From Cavenderia fasciculata (Eukaryota > Evosea > Eumycetozoa > Acytosteliales > Cavenderiaceae), in NCBI RefSeq assembly GCF_000203815.1, contig NW_004457708.1:620001-684000 (forward strand): a stretch of 64,000 nt of DNA, in the 5' to 3' direction. The position numbers and the translations under genes are program-made. The notes under the pieces were generated by a model. That model saw only the letters and a program-made list of their open reading frames with translations, was not told the DNA's origin and made no database searches. Positions 1-12,269 of the stretch are shown piece after piece. Numbering within the stretch: position 1 is the stretch's first letter; each line of letters begins with the position of its first letter.

Positions 1-1028
1 TCTCGTAGTTTGGGAATAGTAGACATTTGTTTGAATGTTTCTAATCCCGTGGTGTGACTAGAGTACTCTATGAGGGGTCCTCTATTTGATCGTACGATTG
101 GATGATCCAACACGATACAAAGCAACTTGATATCGTCGAGTGTATACACTGCACGCATTAACCCTTGTATTGGAAGCTGTGTTATACCATACAAACTACA
201 CAAATCCAGCAGTACCAACAAATCAATCTTTTCCAATGATGTCGATCCCAATTGATTACCATACTCTGTTCTCTTTTGTTCAAGATTAAATGGTACAAAA
301 CGATAACTATGATTATCGTTGTAGACAAGAGTGACCGACTCTACCACCAGTGTCACATAATCGTTTTGACCAATATCAGCCAAAAAGGTAAACTTTTCCA
401 ACATCTTTTCAATCCTACTCCTTTCAAATAGTCTGGTTGCTTGCTCCGACCATTTGACTTGTTCGACTAGTTCTTTGGTAGCCACCATAAAGAATGCGTC
501 TGGGAATGGGAAATGGGACAACAATGATTTGTTTGGTCCCAACAAAGACTGGTATACCTCGACGGGGGTGACAGGGTTTCTTGCGAGAATGGCCGACCCC
601 ATATACGTCACCTTGTCCTTTTTGTCTCTGAAATAGTCCAAGAATTTGATGTACACTTGGTGGTGCATTTTAAACGATGACATGTAATGGAATGCATTGG
701 GATCATATATAGCCTCGCCCAAAAAGTCGATAATCTTGAGTTGCAGTGATAGTTCGGCATGAAATAATATATAGTAGAATCGTTGGGTTGGTTCAAAAGT
801 AAGTTTACTTGTATCACCACGTGCAAACTTGTATTTGAGTAGATTGGTCGATTCCTCTGTCGATAGTAGTGCTCCGATATCATTGAATTCAGAGTACCTA
901 TGATACAAAGGTCTGCTCGCTGAATAGGATACAGCTGGTTGCATAATCTGTATCTTTTTCATCTGGACCAAGATAGTCTTAAAGATAACCCTACTATTGA
1001 TTACACTTTTAAATATATTGATATCCAT
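1..1028 (-). CDS. Dictyostelid-family protein, 3' part outside window
   Basis: An open frame without stops runs from an ATG at 1028 to the window edge, about 342 residues, so the C-terminus is missing. The product begins MDINIFKSVINSRVIFKTI, which resembles the short N-terminal motif shared by many dictyostelid-restricted proteins that often continue into ankyrin-like or helical repeats. The rest is rich in Leu, Phe and Tyr with no recognised enzyme motif. No introns are needed in the visible part. The AT-rich stretch upstream (1029-1634) is shared with the divergent folliculin gene. I infer a cytoplasmic protein of a lineage-specific expanded family; its function is unknown. The reading frame is well supported and the family call is tentative. 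Confidence 0.6.
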   Translation of the reverse strand, partial: MDINIFKSVINSRVIFKTILVQMKKIQIMQPAVSYSASRPLYHRYSEFNDIGALLSTEESTNLLKYKFARGDTSKLTFEPTQRFYYILFHAELSLQLKIIDFLGEAIYDPNAFHYMSSFKMHHQVYIKFLDYFRDKKDKVTYMGSAILARNPVTPVEVYQSLLGPNKSLLSHFPFPDAFFMVATKELVEQVKWSEQATRLFERSRIEKMLEKFTFLADIGQNDYVTLVVESVTLVYNDNHSYRFVPFNLEQKRTEYGNQLGSTSLEKIDLLVLLDLCSLYGITQLPIQGLMRAVYTLDDIKLLCIVLDHPIVRSNRGPLIEYSSHTTGLETFKQMSTIPKLR

Positions 1029-1634
1029 CCTATCTCCTATCAACTATCAACTTTCTTTACACAATAAATAAATGGTTGGATATATGTTACTCCAACAACA
1101 ACGGCAATGTACAGTACTTTATATCTAAGATCGTAATAATTTCTGATTGTCAGTTGATGGTTCAAAACATTGTATTAAATGACATAATGACATACATACA
1201 TTACAAGTGGTGATGAATAAATTAGAATACAAACTAATCAATGTAGATTAGATTAATGAATGATTATCTGGTTCTACAAGTACATATTATACAACTATTA
1301 TTAACTAGTGATTATTAAAAATTTATTAATAAAAAATAGTGAGCCAGCCGACTTGCTTGTGAGCTATGACTTAAGAAACAATGAATATTCTAATTTATTC
1401 ATTTACGTTTATATACATACACAAATGAGAGAATAATAACTCATTTCATCTCTATTGTATATAATCTACATAATCTATATATATATATACCATTACCATT
1501 AATATCATCAACCTTGTACCATAGAATACAAAAGCTAGTCTATCATCATCATCTCTGACTCTTGTACATACCCATCCTCCTCACCCTCTTCTTTCATACC
1601 CATTACTACATTATTTATAATCATTTAAGAGAAT
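1029..1634. other. Divergent intergenic region
   Basis: AT-rich sequence between two divergent genes, with runs such as TATATATATA near 1480. No coding frame or RNA gene was seen. It presumably holds both promoters and 5' leaders. An ATG-containing leader close to 1635 is pyrimidine-rich, as is common upstream of dictyostelid starts. Confidence 0.5.
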
Positions 1635-3725
1635 ATGATAACAGTTAAATTACCAACAGACAATCATTCAGAATCATTAGTATTAACACATTTCTGTGAA
1701 ACACATGGCCCTTCGGTAGTGTTTACGACTCAGTCGGAATATGTATCACCAAACACGACTAGTACATCTCCTCCTCATCATCATCACCATCATAGTCATT
1801 CACATAGCCATCTCAACGGACACAGTCATTTAAATGGGCATAGTCATCACACTGATGACGAAGACGAAGATGATAATAATGTCATTAAAATGAATGGTTT
1901 GGATTTAGAAGAAGAATCATCAACATCAACGAATAATAATAATACAACAAACACTTCACAAAAGAATATACATACAACATTACCTAATTTATTCTCTGAT
2001 TCTTCATTCCAACAATACCAAGTTAATGAAGATGCAAACAACAACAATCATCATCATCATCCCGATCTCGAGAGTAGTAGTAGTTACTCAAAGAGTATGA
2101 ATATGGCTGATTTAACACCTGCTGTTACCAAAGTAACATCAATCTATCCAATCATCATATCAAATGATAGTAATACTGTTAGTAGTACTACATCAACTGC
2201 GTCTACTTCAACCTCATCAACTTCAACTACACCAACAAAATGTCCAACATGTTCAAGTATACCACAAGGAAGCGGATTAGTTTCACAAGATAAATATGAA
2301 GGATCGTTGTTTTACATATCGACACATCAACCGAGTAACAATAGTTATAGTGGTATTAGAAGTGCGTGTGTGCGTAGTTTGAGCTGCGAGTTGGTGCCGG
2401 GTAGAGAAGGACCGGTGCTGATTGGGAGTAGCGACGGTTGCTTTTTGTCGTACATGTTCAAGGTCAATGACAGTCGTGCAAGAGGGTCTGCCCGATGGTA
2501 CGGCTTTTTGTTTATGTTGGGTGACTCTGCATGTCTGGTTGGATACTTTGGATGGGTAGTGTCGTGCTTTCAACGGTTGGCACACGAAATCAAACAACGA
2601 ACAGAAATAGTGTATAACCGTGAACGATCGCAACAGCCCAATTCACAAACCACCGTTCTCTACAGACGTGGTGTGCGCACGACCACCCTCAAGCCACTAC
2701 CCGAGCTTGCCGAAGACACCCACTTGTTTACTCGGTTGCATCGATCGTTTGCGTCGATTCTAGCGACTTGTAGAATGCGATTCTATAGGTTGGTTGGACG
2801 TCCACCCGCTCTCTTGGACGAGCAACGTCTTGTGATGGAGCGACTACTCCACCATTATGTCGATCGTCGAAATATCGAGGGTGAAGCACCGACCTTGCGT
2901 GCTATGCTCGACGCCAAGCTGCGACGGGCTGCCTTCCCCGTGGTAGAGGAGCGTGTCGAGTCGCTCGGGCAGGTGTGCAAGATTGTCGGCGAGGCATCAG
3001 TGTCGGCACTCATCTACAACGTTGTCGTCGGCAACCAAGTACTCGTGCGTGGTCAAAATGCCGCGTTGGTGGGGTCACTCATCAACTGTCTGGTCGATCT
3101 TGCACCCTCGGAATGCATGACCGTCTGCATGTACTCTGAAACCTTCAAAGAGATTTGGGAATGTAATATTGTGGGACTGGCACCCAACGTTGTCATCCCA
3201 CGTCACGTCGATCGTACCGTCATTGCCATCGTCGACATTGACTACTACGACAGCTCCAAAGAACCCGAGGATATTGACCATCCCGACCGCTCCACCATTG
3301 AAATCTCCTTTAGCGGACCCAAATACACCTCTTCGATGGGTAGTGCAATAGAATATGTCATCCTACAAAACTATCCTCCCGAAGTTGAAAGAATTCATTT
3401 ATTAAATATTAAAGAAGAATGGATCAAGTATGTAAACTATTAATATAATATTGTTTTGTTTACTATTTATTAATATTTATTTAATATTTGCAGCAAAACA
3501 AAAGCATTTTATGGAGTTAGATCAATTATTGAAGATGTTAGTGACAAGAGATTACAGAAATTTATGCAGATTATTAATTGTGTCTATGAAAAGGATATAA
3601 TGATCTTGATGTTTTGGACGACATGTGTCAGAAAGCAATTTGTGTATGCGCCAAACCCAAATGCTCTCAATAGTCCGTACAACCGTAATAATCAAAGTTT
3701 ACTATCAAATGGAAATGGAATATAG
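1635..3725 (+). CDS. flcn: Folliculin (FLCN) homologue
   Basis: Two exons, 1635-3427 and 3494-3725, with a 66-base GT..AG intron. The join restores EEWINKTKAF, matching human EEWMNKVKVL. The product is about 674 residues against 579 in human. Family blocks seen are THFCETHGPSVVF (residues ~18-30), ACVRSLSCELVPGREGPVL (~241-259) and DSRARGSARWY. In the last, Arg283 aligns with human Arg164, the arginine finger for RagC/D GTPase. The N-terminal longin and C-terminal DENN regions are both present. Between them lies a low-complexity insertion of about 150 residues with a His/Ser-rich stretch (residues ~50-75) and Asn/Thr/Ser tracts. In other eukaryotes FLCN acts with FNIP partners at the lysosome as a Rag GAP in TORC1 signalling; the same role is inferred here. 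Folliculin identity is strong. Confidence 0.93.
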
Positions 3726-4374
3726 TAGTTTAGTTGAGTTACTTATTCCCAAATCGGAAATAAACAAATGAACCACCAATTATAATTATAATGTAAACTA
3801 ATCGAAAATTCATTAATGAAACTGATTCGTTGTGTTGTGAGAAAAAAAATTTAAAAAAAATGATAAAAAAAAAAAAAAAAAAAAAACTAAAATGAGCTCA
3901 AAAGGAAGATCAACTGCATGAACACAGTTATTCGTGATATTGATTGAGAGATAGAATAAGGATAGATAGATAGATTGTTAATATAGATAGATAGATATTT
4001 ACGCGATTATATACATTCATTCTCTTTGTACAATTCAATTCCCACAATCAATCAATCAATCAATCAAATCTATCAATCAGCCGATCTTATCAACTACAAC
4101 AAACTCTAGAATAGAACTGTTGTAATATAATATATATCAGCTGACAACAAAAAGAAAGATAGAAACAATAGTACACTAATACAAGTAGTAGTACAATCGA
4201 CATACATCTTCTTCTTCTTCTTCATCTTCTTCTTCATTTCATTCTTTCTATAATTATTTATAGATAGATAGATATCTTTTTATTTATTTATTCTTTTCTT
4301 TTTCTTTCTTCTTCTTCTTTTTCAACAAAATATAAAATACAAACCAAACAAAAATACATACATATACATAAATC
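3726..4374. other. Intergenic region upstream of rpb2
   Basis: AT-rich, with a long poly-A run near 3859-3886, (ATAG)n and (TCAA)n simple repeats and a pyrimidine-rich CTT stretch around 4207-4240 and 4300-4320 just before the rpb2 start. This is likely the flcn 3' end plus the rpb2 promoter and leader. No gene seen. Confidence 0.5.
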
Positions 4375-7300
4375 ATGGCAGAATATAATATGAATGATGA
4401 TGAGGGTATGGACATATTACAATATATTATAAAGTTTTTAAAAAGATGATAGAATGATCAAAAAGAGAAGCTAACGATTATTATATTATCATCTTATCTT
4501 ACTACAAATTACAGATATGATCAATGGAAGTGAGGAAATTGTTCAAGAGGATGCATGGACAGTTATTAGTTCCTACTTTCAAGAAAAGGGTCTTGTAAGA
4601 CAACAATTAGATTCCTTTGATGAATTTATTCAAAATACTATGCAAGATATTATCGATGAATCACCTCCAATCACTCTCAAACCAGAAACTCAACATCAAC
4701 CTGGTCAATCACAAGCTCATAATGTAAGGACCCCGACAACAACAACAACAACAACTATTCAATACAATGAGAGATTAATATTTCTATTCTGTTTACTTTT
4801 TAGTATACAACATTTTCAATTAAATTTGGTCAAATTTATTTATCTAAACCAACAAGTGATATTGATGGTTTGACACAATCGATTACACCCAATCAAGCAC
4901 GTATTCGTAATTTAACATATTCAGCACCATTGTATGTCGATATTACCAAGACACTGACAACAAAGCAATCGGTCGAGGAAGAGGCATTGGAAAAGATTTT
5001 CATTGGAAAGGTGCCAATCATGTTGAGATCGAAATATTGTATTCTATCTGGTGATGGTGACACGAGTGACACTGATTTGGCTATGATGGGTGAATGCCCA
5101 TTTGACCAAGGTGGTTATTTTGTGATTAACGGCTCTGAAAAGGTGCTGATTGCTCAGGAAAAGATGTCACACAACCACGTCTATGTCTTTAAAAAGACAC
5201 CTCCCTCTAAATACTCGTACGTTGCTGAAATCCGTTCCTGTCAAGAGACTGGTAGCAGACCCACCTCGACAATGTACGTCAAGATGCTCCAAAAGTCGTC
5301 CAAGGGCCCATCAGGTATCAAGGCCACCATCCCATACATCAAGATGGATGTACCCATCGTCGTCATCTTTCGTGCCCTCGGTTTTGTCGCCGACAAGGAT
5401 ATTTTGGAACACATTTGCTACGATTTCTCTGATGCTCAGTTGATGGACTTGATGCGTCCCTCTTTGGAAGAATCGTTTGTCATTCAAAACCAAGAGGTTG
5501 CTCTCGATTATCTCGGTAAGCGTGGTAGCACCGTCGGAACACGTGACCATCGTATCAAATTTGCTCGTGAAGTCTTGCAAAAGGAAATGCTTCCTCACGT
5601 CTCGGTCGAAGAGTACTTTGAAACCAAAAAGGCTTACTATTTCGGTTACATTGTTCACAGACTCTTATTGGCTGCCCTCGAACGTCGTCCACTCGATGAT
5701 CGTGATCATTTTGCAAACAAGAGACTTGATCTTGCCGGTCCACTTCTAGGTACACTTTTCCGTCAACTATTCAAAAAATTAACGAAAGATGTTAGAATGT
5801 GGTTACAAAGAGTAAGCGAGAAAAAGAAACACAAACAAATAATCATTTATTTATTAATTTTAATTTCCATTTTAAGTGTATTGATAAAGGAAAAGAATTT
5901 ACACCAATTAGTGCAATTAAACCAAAGACTATTACATCTGGCCTTAAATATTCATTGGCTACTGGTAATTGGGGTGCAGCTCATTCAGGTGCTAGAGCTG
6001 GTGTCGCTCAGGTATTGAATAGATTGACGTTTGCTTCGACCTTGTCTCATTTGAGACGTCTCAATACTCCCATTGGAAGAGAGGGTAAGTTGGCCAAGCC
6101 ACGTCAGCTCCACAACACTCATTGGGGTATCGTGTGTCCATCCGAGACACCCGAAGGTCAAGCCTGTGGTCTCGTCAAGAATTTGGCCATGATGGCCTAT
6201 ATTTCCGTCGGCAGTGCGTCCGAGCCCATTTTAGAGTTTCTCGAAGAGTGGTCGACTGAAAACCTCGAGGAAATCACCGATCCGTCGTCCATCTTAAACG
6301 CCACCAAGATTTTCGTCAACGGTATGTGGGTCGGTATCAACAAGCAACCCGACCATCTCCTCAAGACTCTCCGTACACTCAGAGGCTGTGGTGATGTGTC
6401 TGTCGAAGTTTCAATCGTTCGTGATATCCGTGAAAAGGAGATCCGTCTCTACACCGACGCCGGTCGTTGTTGTCGTCCACTGTTTGTCGTACGTGACTCC
6501 AAGTTGCTCATCAAAAAGTCGCATATCCAAAACTTGATTGTCAACCCCGACTACAAGTGGATGGATCTCATCACCAGCGGTCTCATCGAGTACATTGATA
6601 CCGAAGAAGAAGAGACTGTTATGATTGGTATGAATCCAAGTGATTTGATCCAATCGCACACTGAAACCGTCACACACAACTACACACATTGTGAGATTCA
6701 TCCATCGATGATTCTCGGTATTTGTTGCTCGATTATTCCCTTCCCCGATCACAACCAGTCGCCAAGAAACACCTACCAGTGTCTCAGCATCGACGAGCAG
6801 GTCACCATGGCCGACGGCAGCAAGCGTGCCATCAAGGACGTCAAGGTCGGCGAGTACGTCGTCACCTTCCATCCACAGACCATGGTACAGAGCACCACCC
6901 GTGTTGTCAACCAATACGTCCGTCCAACCGACAAGCCCATCCGTCGCATCACCACCGTCTCGGGCCGTGCCATTACCGCCACCCACGACCATCTTTTCAT
7001 GACCGAGCGTGGATGGACGCCCGTCCACAAGTTTGATCGTCAAACGACTACCCTTGCCATCAGTTTGCTCAACCAGTCCTCCAAATATAACGATTCACAA
7101 CACCAACAAATCGACGCATCCCACCTCGTCTCTGCCAAGAACAATGTCTTGGCCAAGCAATTAAAGTCAATGGGATTGTTACCACTCAGTGGTCAGAAAT
7201 TAGAAATTGTTGCAAAGATGTATGGTTACATGACTTCGACAAAACAAGTCTCCTCTTCCGAACAACCAATCATTTTCTCTAGTAAAATGTCAGCTATTGA

Positions 7301-9326
7301 ATTTAAAAATGATTTGATCAATTTGGATTTGATTCAAGAAAAAAACAACAGCAACAACAATTGTACATTGAAAAAATTAAAAGAAGGAAAATTAAAGGGT
7401 CTATGGTCATTAGAGTTTGAAAATCAATCAACTTTGATCAACCTCTTGTCATCCTTGCAAGATGGATCATCACAACAACAACAGGTTCCACAATGGATAT
7501 CCAACTCTTCATCAAAATCAATCAAGTCTTCTTATCTTTCGGCGTTGCAAGCTGGTGGAGAAAGTGGAACATTATACACTACAGACAATCAACATTATAT
7601 TAAACAAATTGAATCATTGTATAAAGATCTTTCAATACAAGTAGAAATCACCGAATCTCAACAACAATATCAAATCAAATTAAAATTACAACCACAAAAT
7701 ATCATCAATTACTTTACAACAATTTCCACCGCCTACAATTACAACAAATTAATAGAAATTGGCCTTACCTCTGAATATCTCAGATACCAACAATTCAACA
7801 GCAACAACAAATCATCTGTTGTTTCACTCTCTGAATGGAAATCTACTGTCCAAGTCAAGGGTTACTCTGTGTTTGTACCAATTGCATCGATTGACGAGAT
7901 GGACAACTGTTTGATTGCCGATATCACCACTGAATCCGAGAACCACTCGTTTATTGGTGGAGACAACTTCCTCGTGCACAACAGTGCTATGGGTAAGCAG
8001 GCTATGGGAGTCTACATTACCAACTACCAACTACGTATGGATACTATGGCACATGTGCTCTTTTACCCACAAAAGCCACTCGTTACCACCCGTTCCATGG
8101 AGTACTTGCATTTCAGAGAGTTGCCAGCCGGTCAAAACGTGTGTGTCGCCATTGCCTGTTACTCTGGCTACAACCAAGAAGATTCTGTCATTCTCAATCA
8201 ATCGGCCATCGACAGAGGTATGTTTAGAAGTATGTTTTACCGTTCGTACAAGGACGAGCAAAAGAAGCAGACATCATTGATGGAAGAGACCTTTGAAAAG
8301 CCCGATCGTGATACTACAGTCGGTATGCGTCACGGATCCTACGAAAAGATTGATGAAGATGGTTTGGTTGCCCCAGGTATCCGTGTCACTGGTGATGATA
8401 TTATCATTGGTAAGACCACCCCACTCCCACCACAAGAAGACGAGCTCGGTCCCAAGACACGTCGTCAAAGCAAAAAGGACAGTTCCACTGCTATGCGTTC
8501 CTCTGAGAATGGTGTTGTTGATCAGGTTGTCCTCACCACCTCTGGTGATGGTCTCAAGTTCACCAAGGTACGTGTCCGTTCCATGCGTACCCCACAGATT
8601 GGTGACAAGTTTTCATCGCGTCACGGACAAAAGGGTACCTGTGGTATGGCATATCGTCAAGAAGATCTTCCATGGACCGTCGAAGGTGTCGTTCCCGATA
8701 TTATCGTCAATCCACATGCTATTCCATCACGTATGACTATTGGTCAGTTGATTGAATGTCTGCTCGGTAAGGTGTCTGCCAGCACTGGTGATGAAGGTGA
8801 CGCCACACCATTCACCGATGTCACTGTTGAAGCCATTTCCCAAGCACTCCACAAGATTGGCTACCAGATGACCGGTCATGAAGTCATGTACAACGGTCAC
8901 ACTGGTCGTAGAATGGACGCTCAAATCTTTATCGGTCCAACCTACTACCAACGTCTCAAGCATATGGTCGATGACAAGATTCACTCTCGTTCCAGAGGTC
9001 CAGTCCAAATTCTCACCCGTCAACCCGTAGAAGGTCGTTCCAGAGATGGTGGTCTTCGTTTCGGAGAGATGGAGCGTGATTGTATGATTTCTCACGGTGC
9101 CGCTCAATTCCTCAAGGAACGTCTCTTTGACCAATCTGACAGTTATCGTGTCCACATTTGCGATATCTGTGGTCTCATTGCCATTGCCAATCTCAGAAAG
9201 AACTCTTTTGAATGCAGAAGATGCAAGAACAAGACTCAAATCTCTCAAGTTAAAATCCCATACGCCGCCAAATTATTGTTCCAAGAACTTATGGCAATGT
9301 CTATTGCTCCAAGAATGTTTACTTAA
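4375..9326 (+). CDS. rpb2: RNA polymerase II second-largest subunit RPB2, intein-containing precursor
   Basis: Four exons: 4375-4405, 4515-4723, 4804-5811 and 5877-9326. The precursor has 1565 residues; removing a 401-residue intein (6780-7982) leaves 1164, close to human RPB2 (1174). The joins give [13 protein letters not shown] and [11 protein letters not shown], both as expected for the family. Catalytic-core blocks are present on both sides of the intein: CPAETPEG-type ([18 protein letters not shown]), [20 protein letters not shown] with the active-site lysine, [12 protein letters not shown] and [14 protein letters not shown]-terminal zinc motif follows, with two CxxC pairs ([10 protein letters not shown] and FECRRCKNK). 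The protein forms the active centre of nuclear Pol II with RPB1. It is essential, so the intein must be removed efficiently. The start follows an A-rich leader and a 31-base first exon, as the phase demands. Confidence 0.95.
6780..7982 (+). mobile_element. Intein inside RPB2 (401 residues, decayed LAGLIDADG-type endonuclease)
   Basis: The insert lies between NTYQ and SAMGKQ of RPB2, precursor residues 718-1118. It starts with Cys (CLSIDEQV, splicing block A). Block B follows as [10 protein letters not shown], with Thr66 and His69 of the intein. The insert ends in block [17 protein letters not shown], with penultimate His and final Asn, and the next extein residue is Ser. All residues needed for self-splicing are therefore visible. 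The central ~260 residues are Asn/Gln/Ser-rich but keep the outline of a two-motif LAGLIDADG homing endonuclease: [15 protein letters not shown] (~140-154) and [15 protein letters not shown] (~248-262). The first motif lacks the acidic residue and the second has at best Glu, so cleavage activity is probably lost. Splicing-domain DNA is GC-richer than the centre. Inteins in second-largest RNA polymerase subunits are known from several fungi, a green alga and D. discoideum (RPC2). Confidence 0.93.
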
Positions 9327-9765
9327 AAAAAAACAAAAAAAAGTACCAATCTTAAATATTAAAAATAAATAAATAACATAAATTAAAAATCAAATCCATT
9401 CTATTTGTTGTTGTTGAATTGTTTTTTTATTATTTATTCATACTACTATTATTACATCAATATATTATTAATATTAATATTCATCGTTCAATTTACTATT
9501 ACTATTATTATTGTTATCATTTTGGAGAGGCATTAATAATATAATATTAATTAAATAATTATTATATTATTTACGTGTGGAAGTTGGTTTTGTTTTGTTT
9601 TGTTTGTTGGTTTAGTATTATTATTATGATTTGGAAAGAGGGAGGTTATTATAGACAATTAAAAAAAAAAAAAAGAAAAGAAAAAGATTTGTTTAATTTT
9701 CTTTTTTTTTCAAGGAGAGGGGAGGAGGTATTGTTGTTGTTGATGGATATTGATTGATTGATTAA
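9327..9765. other. Convergent intergenic region
   Basis: Gap between two convergent genes, more than 75 percent AT with long A and T homopolymers, holding the 3' ends of both. No gene seen. Confidence 0.5.
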
Positions 9766-11549
9766 TTATTCTTCGATTGGTTGTAAATAATTTTGTGGAA
9801 CAAAACCGCTAACACCATTCAATTCTGCAAACCACCAACCTGAAGCGTCTTGTTCGGTGATATTGAGAATGTCTCCCTCCTTAAAGTTGAGCTCAGTGTC
9901 GCAGGATGCTTCGTAGTCGTAGAGACCCTTTGCACGCATTGGCTTGGCTGCTTGGAGTGTTGGGGTGACATTAGAGGCGCCGCCAGTTCCATTGTCCACC
10001 GATCCAGTGCTCTGGGAAATACCGCCGCTGGAAGAGAGACCTCCAGATGGGTTGCGTTGAATCTCGTCGAGTTGCTGCGACACGATTTTTTGGCTCTCCT
10101 TGAGAGCGTTGATCTTGCGGTCAGCCTCGACCAACTCGCCCTCTGCCTTTTTCTGTTCCTTTGGATCGTTGTGATAGAACTGGATGAGCTTCTCAATACC
10201 GGCACGTGCTTGTACCTCTGTCTTGATGTTGGTGTTGATGTCTGTGAGTTGTGCCTCGAGCTTTTGAACCTTTTGTTCAAATGGAAGAGCCGAGTCCTTG
10301 GGTGAGAGACCATACTCTTGCTTGGCGCCAGTGCCGGTGGGTGCCTTGTATGTGCCGAGTCTAAAGTTAGATGGTGAGTTGCCGACTGGTTGTGCTTCAC
10401 CTTCGAATGGATAATAGTCGATGGGTGGTGGTGGGGTGACGTTGGTCTTGTTCTCAGACACCCATTGTCTAATATCGGCATCCGAGTCGATACGTGATGC
10501 AGATGCGTGAATCTCATCGGCAGCGTGTGCGACAACACCTGGAATCTCCTTTACAAACGATCCAAGATTTACCATTGATTCTTTAGTTTGATGAATACGT
10601 TCTGCTTCAAATTGTTGGAATTCCTAAATGTTAAACAAAAAAAGAAAATTAATTAATTAATCATATGTCCATTACTAATTATTGTTATCTATCTCTCATA
10701 CAGTTAATAAAGTTGGCATTTCATTCATATAGTATTCATGTTGCTTGGTGTTGGTGACTGTGAGACAATCTCTATATTCTTGGTCGGCTTGATTTGCCTT
10801 TTCGGCGGCCTGAGTAGACTTGATACTCAACTGTGATACCTTGTCTTGCTTCATCTTTGGGTCGGCTTGGCCCTTGGTGAGGGCAGTTTGTGCCATTTCT
10901 GCGTCCTTTGATAACTTGTGATAATTTAACTTGGCCTTTGTCAATGTATCCAATTGTGTCTTCATATCCTTGGTCAACTTTTGTCCTTTTTCTGTCAACT
11001 ATAATAATGCATTATATCATGGTCAATATTATATTATACATATATATATATATCTATTTGTTGTTGTTGTTTTTACTTACTTTCTTTCTTTGTACTTCCT
11101 TATCTTTAACCATCTTTTCAACGACATTTGATAAATCGTTATTCAAGTTTGAATAGGTTTGATGTTGATTTCCTACAGTTTCCAATTCTGTCAATGATGA
11201 TTTCCATGCTTCTTTTAAAGATCTAAATAATATAACAATATATAATATATATATATATATATTGATGTAAAAAAGGAAACTTTGTTAGAGAGAGGTGTCT
11301 TGTGCCAACGACCTTTCTTTCTTTTTTTTGTGTATGTATGTATTATAATTACCCATCCAAGAATTGATTAGAGATTAATTTCTTTTGACCAGTTGACTTT
11401 ACCAACTTGAGGAGAGCCTTTGAATAATCAGCCTCCAAAATTGAAAGCTTCTTGTAAAAGTTTGCCATCTCCTTGTTGCAATTCAATACACCTTCAGTTC
11501 TCTTGTAGATGGTGTCAAAGCCATCAAGTAAATCGGTAGCATAACTCAT
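9766..11549 (-). CDS. F-BAR and SH3 domain protein (syndapin/PACSIN-like)
   Basis: Four exons on the minus strand: 11353-11549, 11081-11222, 10702-10998 and 9766-10623, encoding 497 residues. Residues ~1-260 look like an FCH/F-BAR coiled-coil domain: an acidic start (DLLDGFDTIYKRTEGV), the FLDGSLKEAW junction and long Lys/Glu/Gln helices. A second coiled coil (~350-440) follows a Pro-rich link (VTPPPPIDYYPF). The C-terminal ~57 residues are a complete SH3 domain with ALYDY-type GLYDYEA, the tryptophan pair GWWFAEL and the end GFVPQNYL. Such proteins bind and bend membranes and recruit dynamin or actin regulators through SH3; a role in endocytosis, macropinocytosis or cell motility is inferred. 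Which dictyostelid F-BAR protein this corresponds to cannot be decided here. Confidence 0.85.
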
Positions 11550-12269
11550 TTTCTACTACTTTTTATCTATATATCTATCTATTTATTTATCTATCTAATC
11601 TATATATCTATCTACGATGATAATAAATAATAATACCCAACTAACAGTTTAATACGTTTGTTAGTATGAGATACAATGGGTGTAAGGTGTGTGTGTGTGT
11701 GTGTAGGTGTGTGTTTGTGGTGTATGTGCTTGTGTACTCTACACTACTACTACTATATATCTATCTTGTTGTGTTATTAGATATATAAATATATGTCTTT
11801 TTTATTGTTGTAATTATTGTTGTTTGTTTAAAGTTTGAAAAAATCTGAGGTTGGGGGAAGGAAACCAATTCAAAGTTATGAGGTTTTTTTTTGATTTTTT
11901 ATTTTTGCAGGAGAGGTGCCATTCTGAAGGCAATCCCGATTAAAGATCGACAATTCATCTGAAATAAGATTTGTGATCATCTCCCTCCCTCACGAGTCTC
12001 TGTTATTCATTCATTCTTTCATACCCATTTTTACATTAAATTGATCAAACTTTATACATATGGTACACTTTTGTTTAGAATGAATTACAAGAATACAGAG
12101 AGTTATGATACTAATAATATTATATATTTTGATACAATGCCCATTGTATGAAACTCATGCATTTAAAGAACCAAGAAGAATCGCACACACTTTTGAATTT
12201 TATTATTGGCAACAAGGTTGGAATGACAATATAATTGTCACAGAACACTTGGGATTATTTTATTAATTA
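11550..12269. other. Intergenic region between two minus-strand genes
   Basis: Contains a (GT)n tract near 11690-11704, TATATA runs and T-rich blocks. The part next to 11549 is the F-BAR gene leader and promoter; the part next to 12269 is the 3' flank of the hydrolase-like gene. No further gene recognised. Confidence 0.45.

Noticed and set aside
6411-7043. 210-residue minus-strand frame opposite rpb2
   Set aside because: It is antisense to conserved RPB2 and intein codons; a shadow of codon bias, with Asp/Gly/Thr-rich composition.
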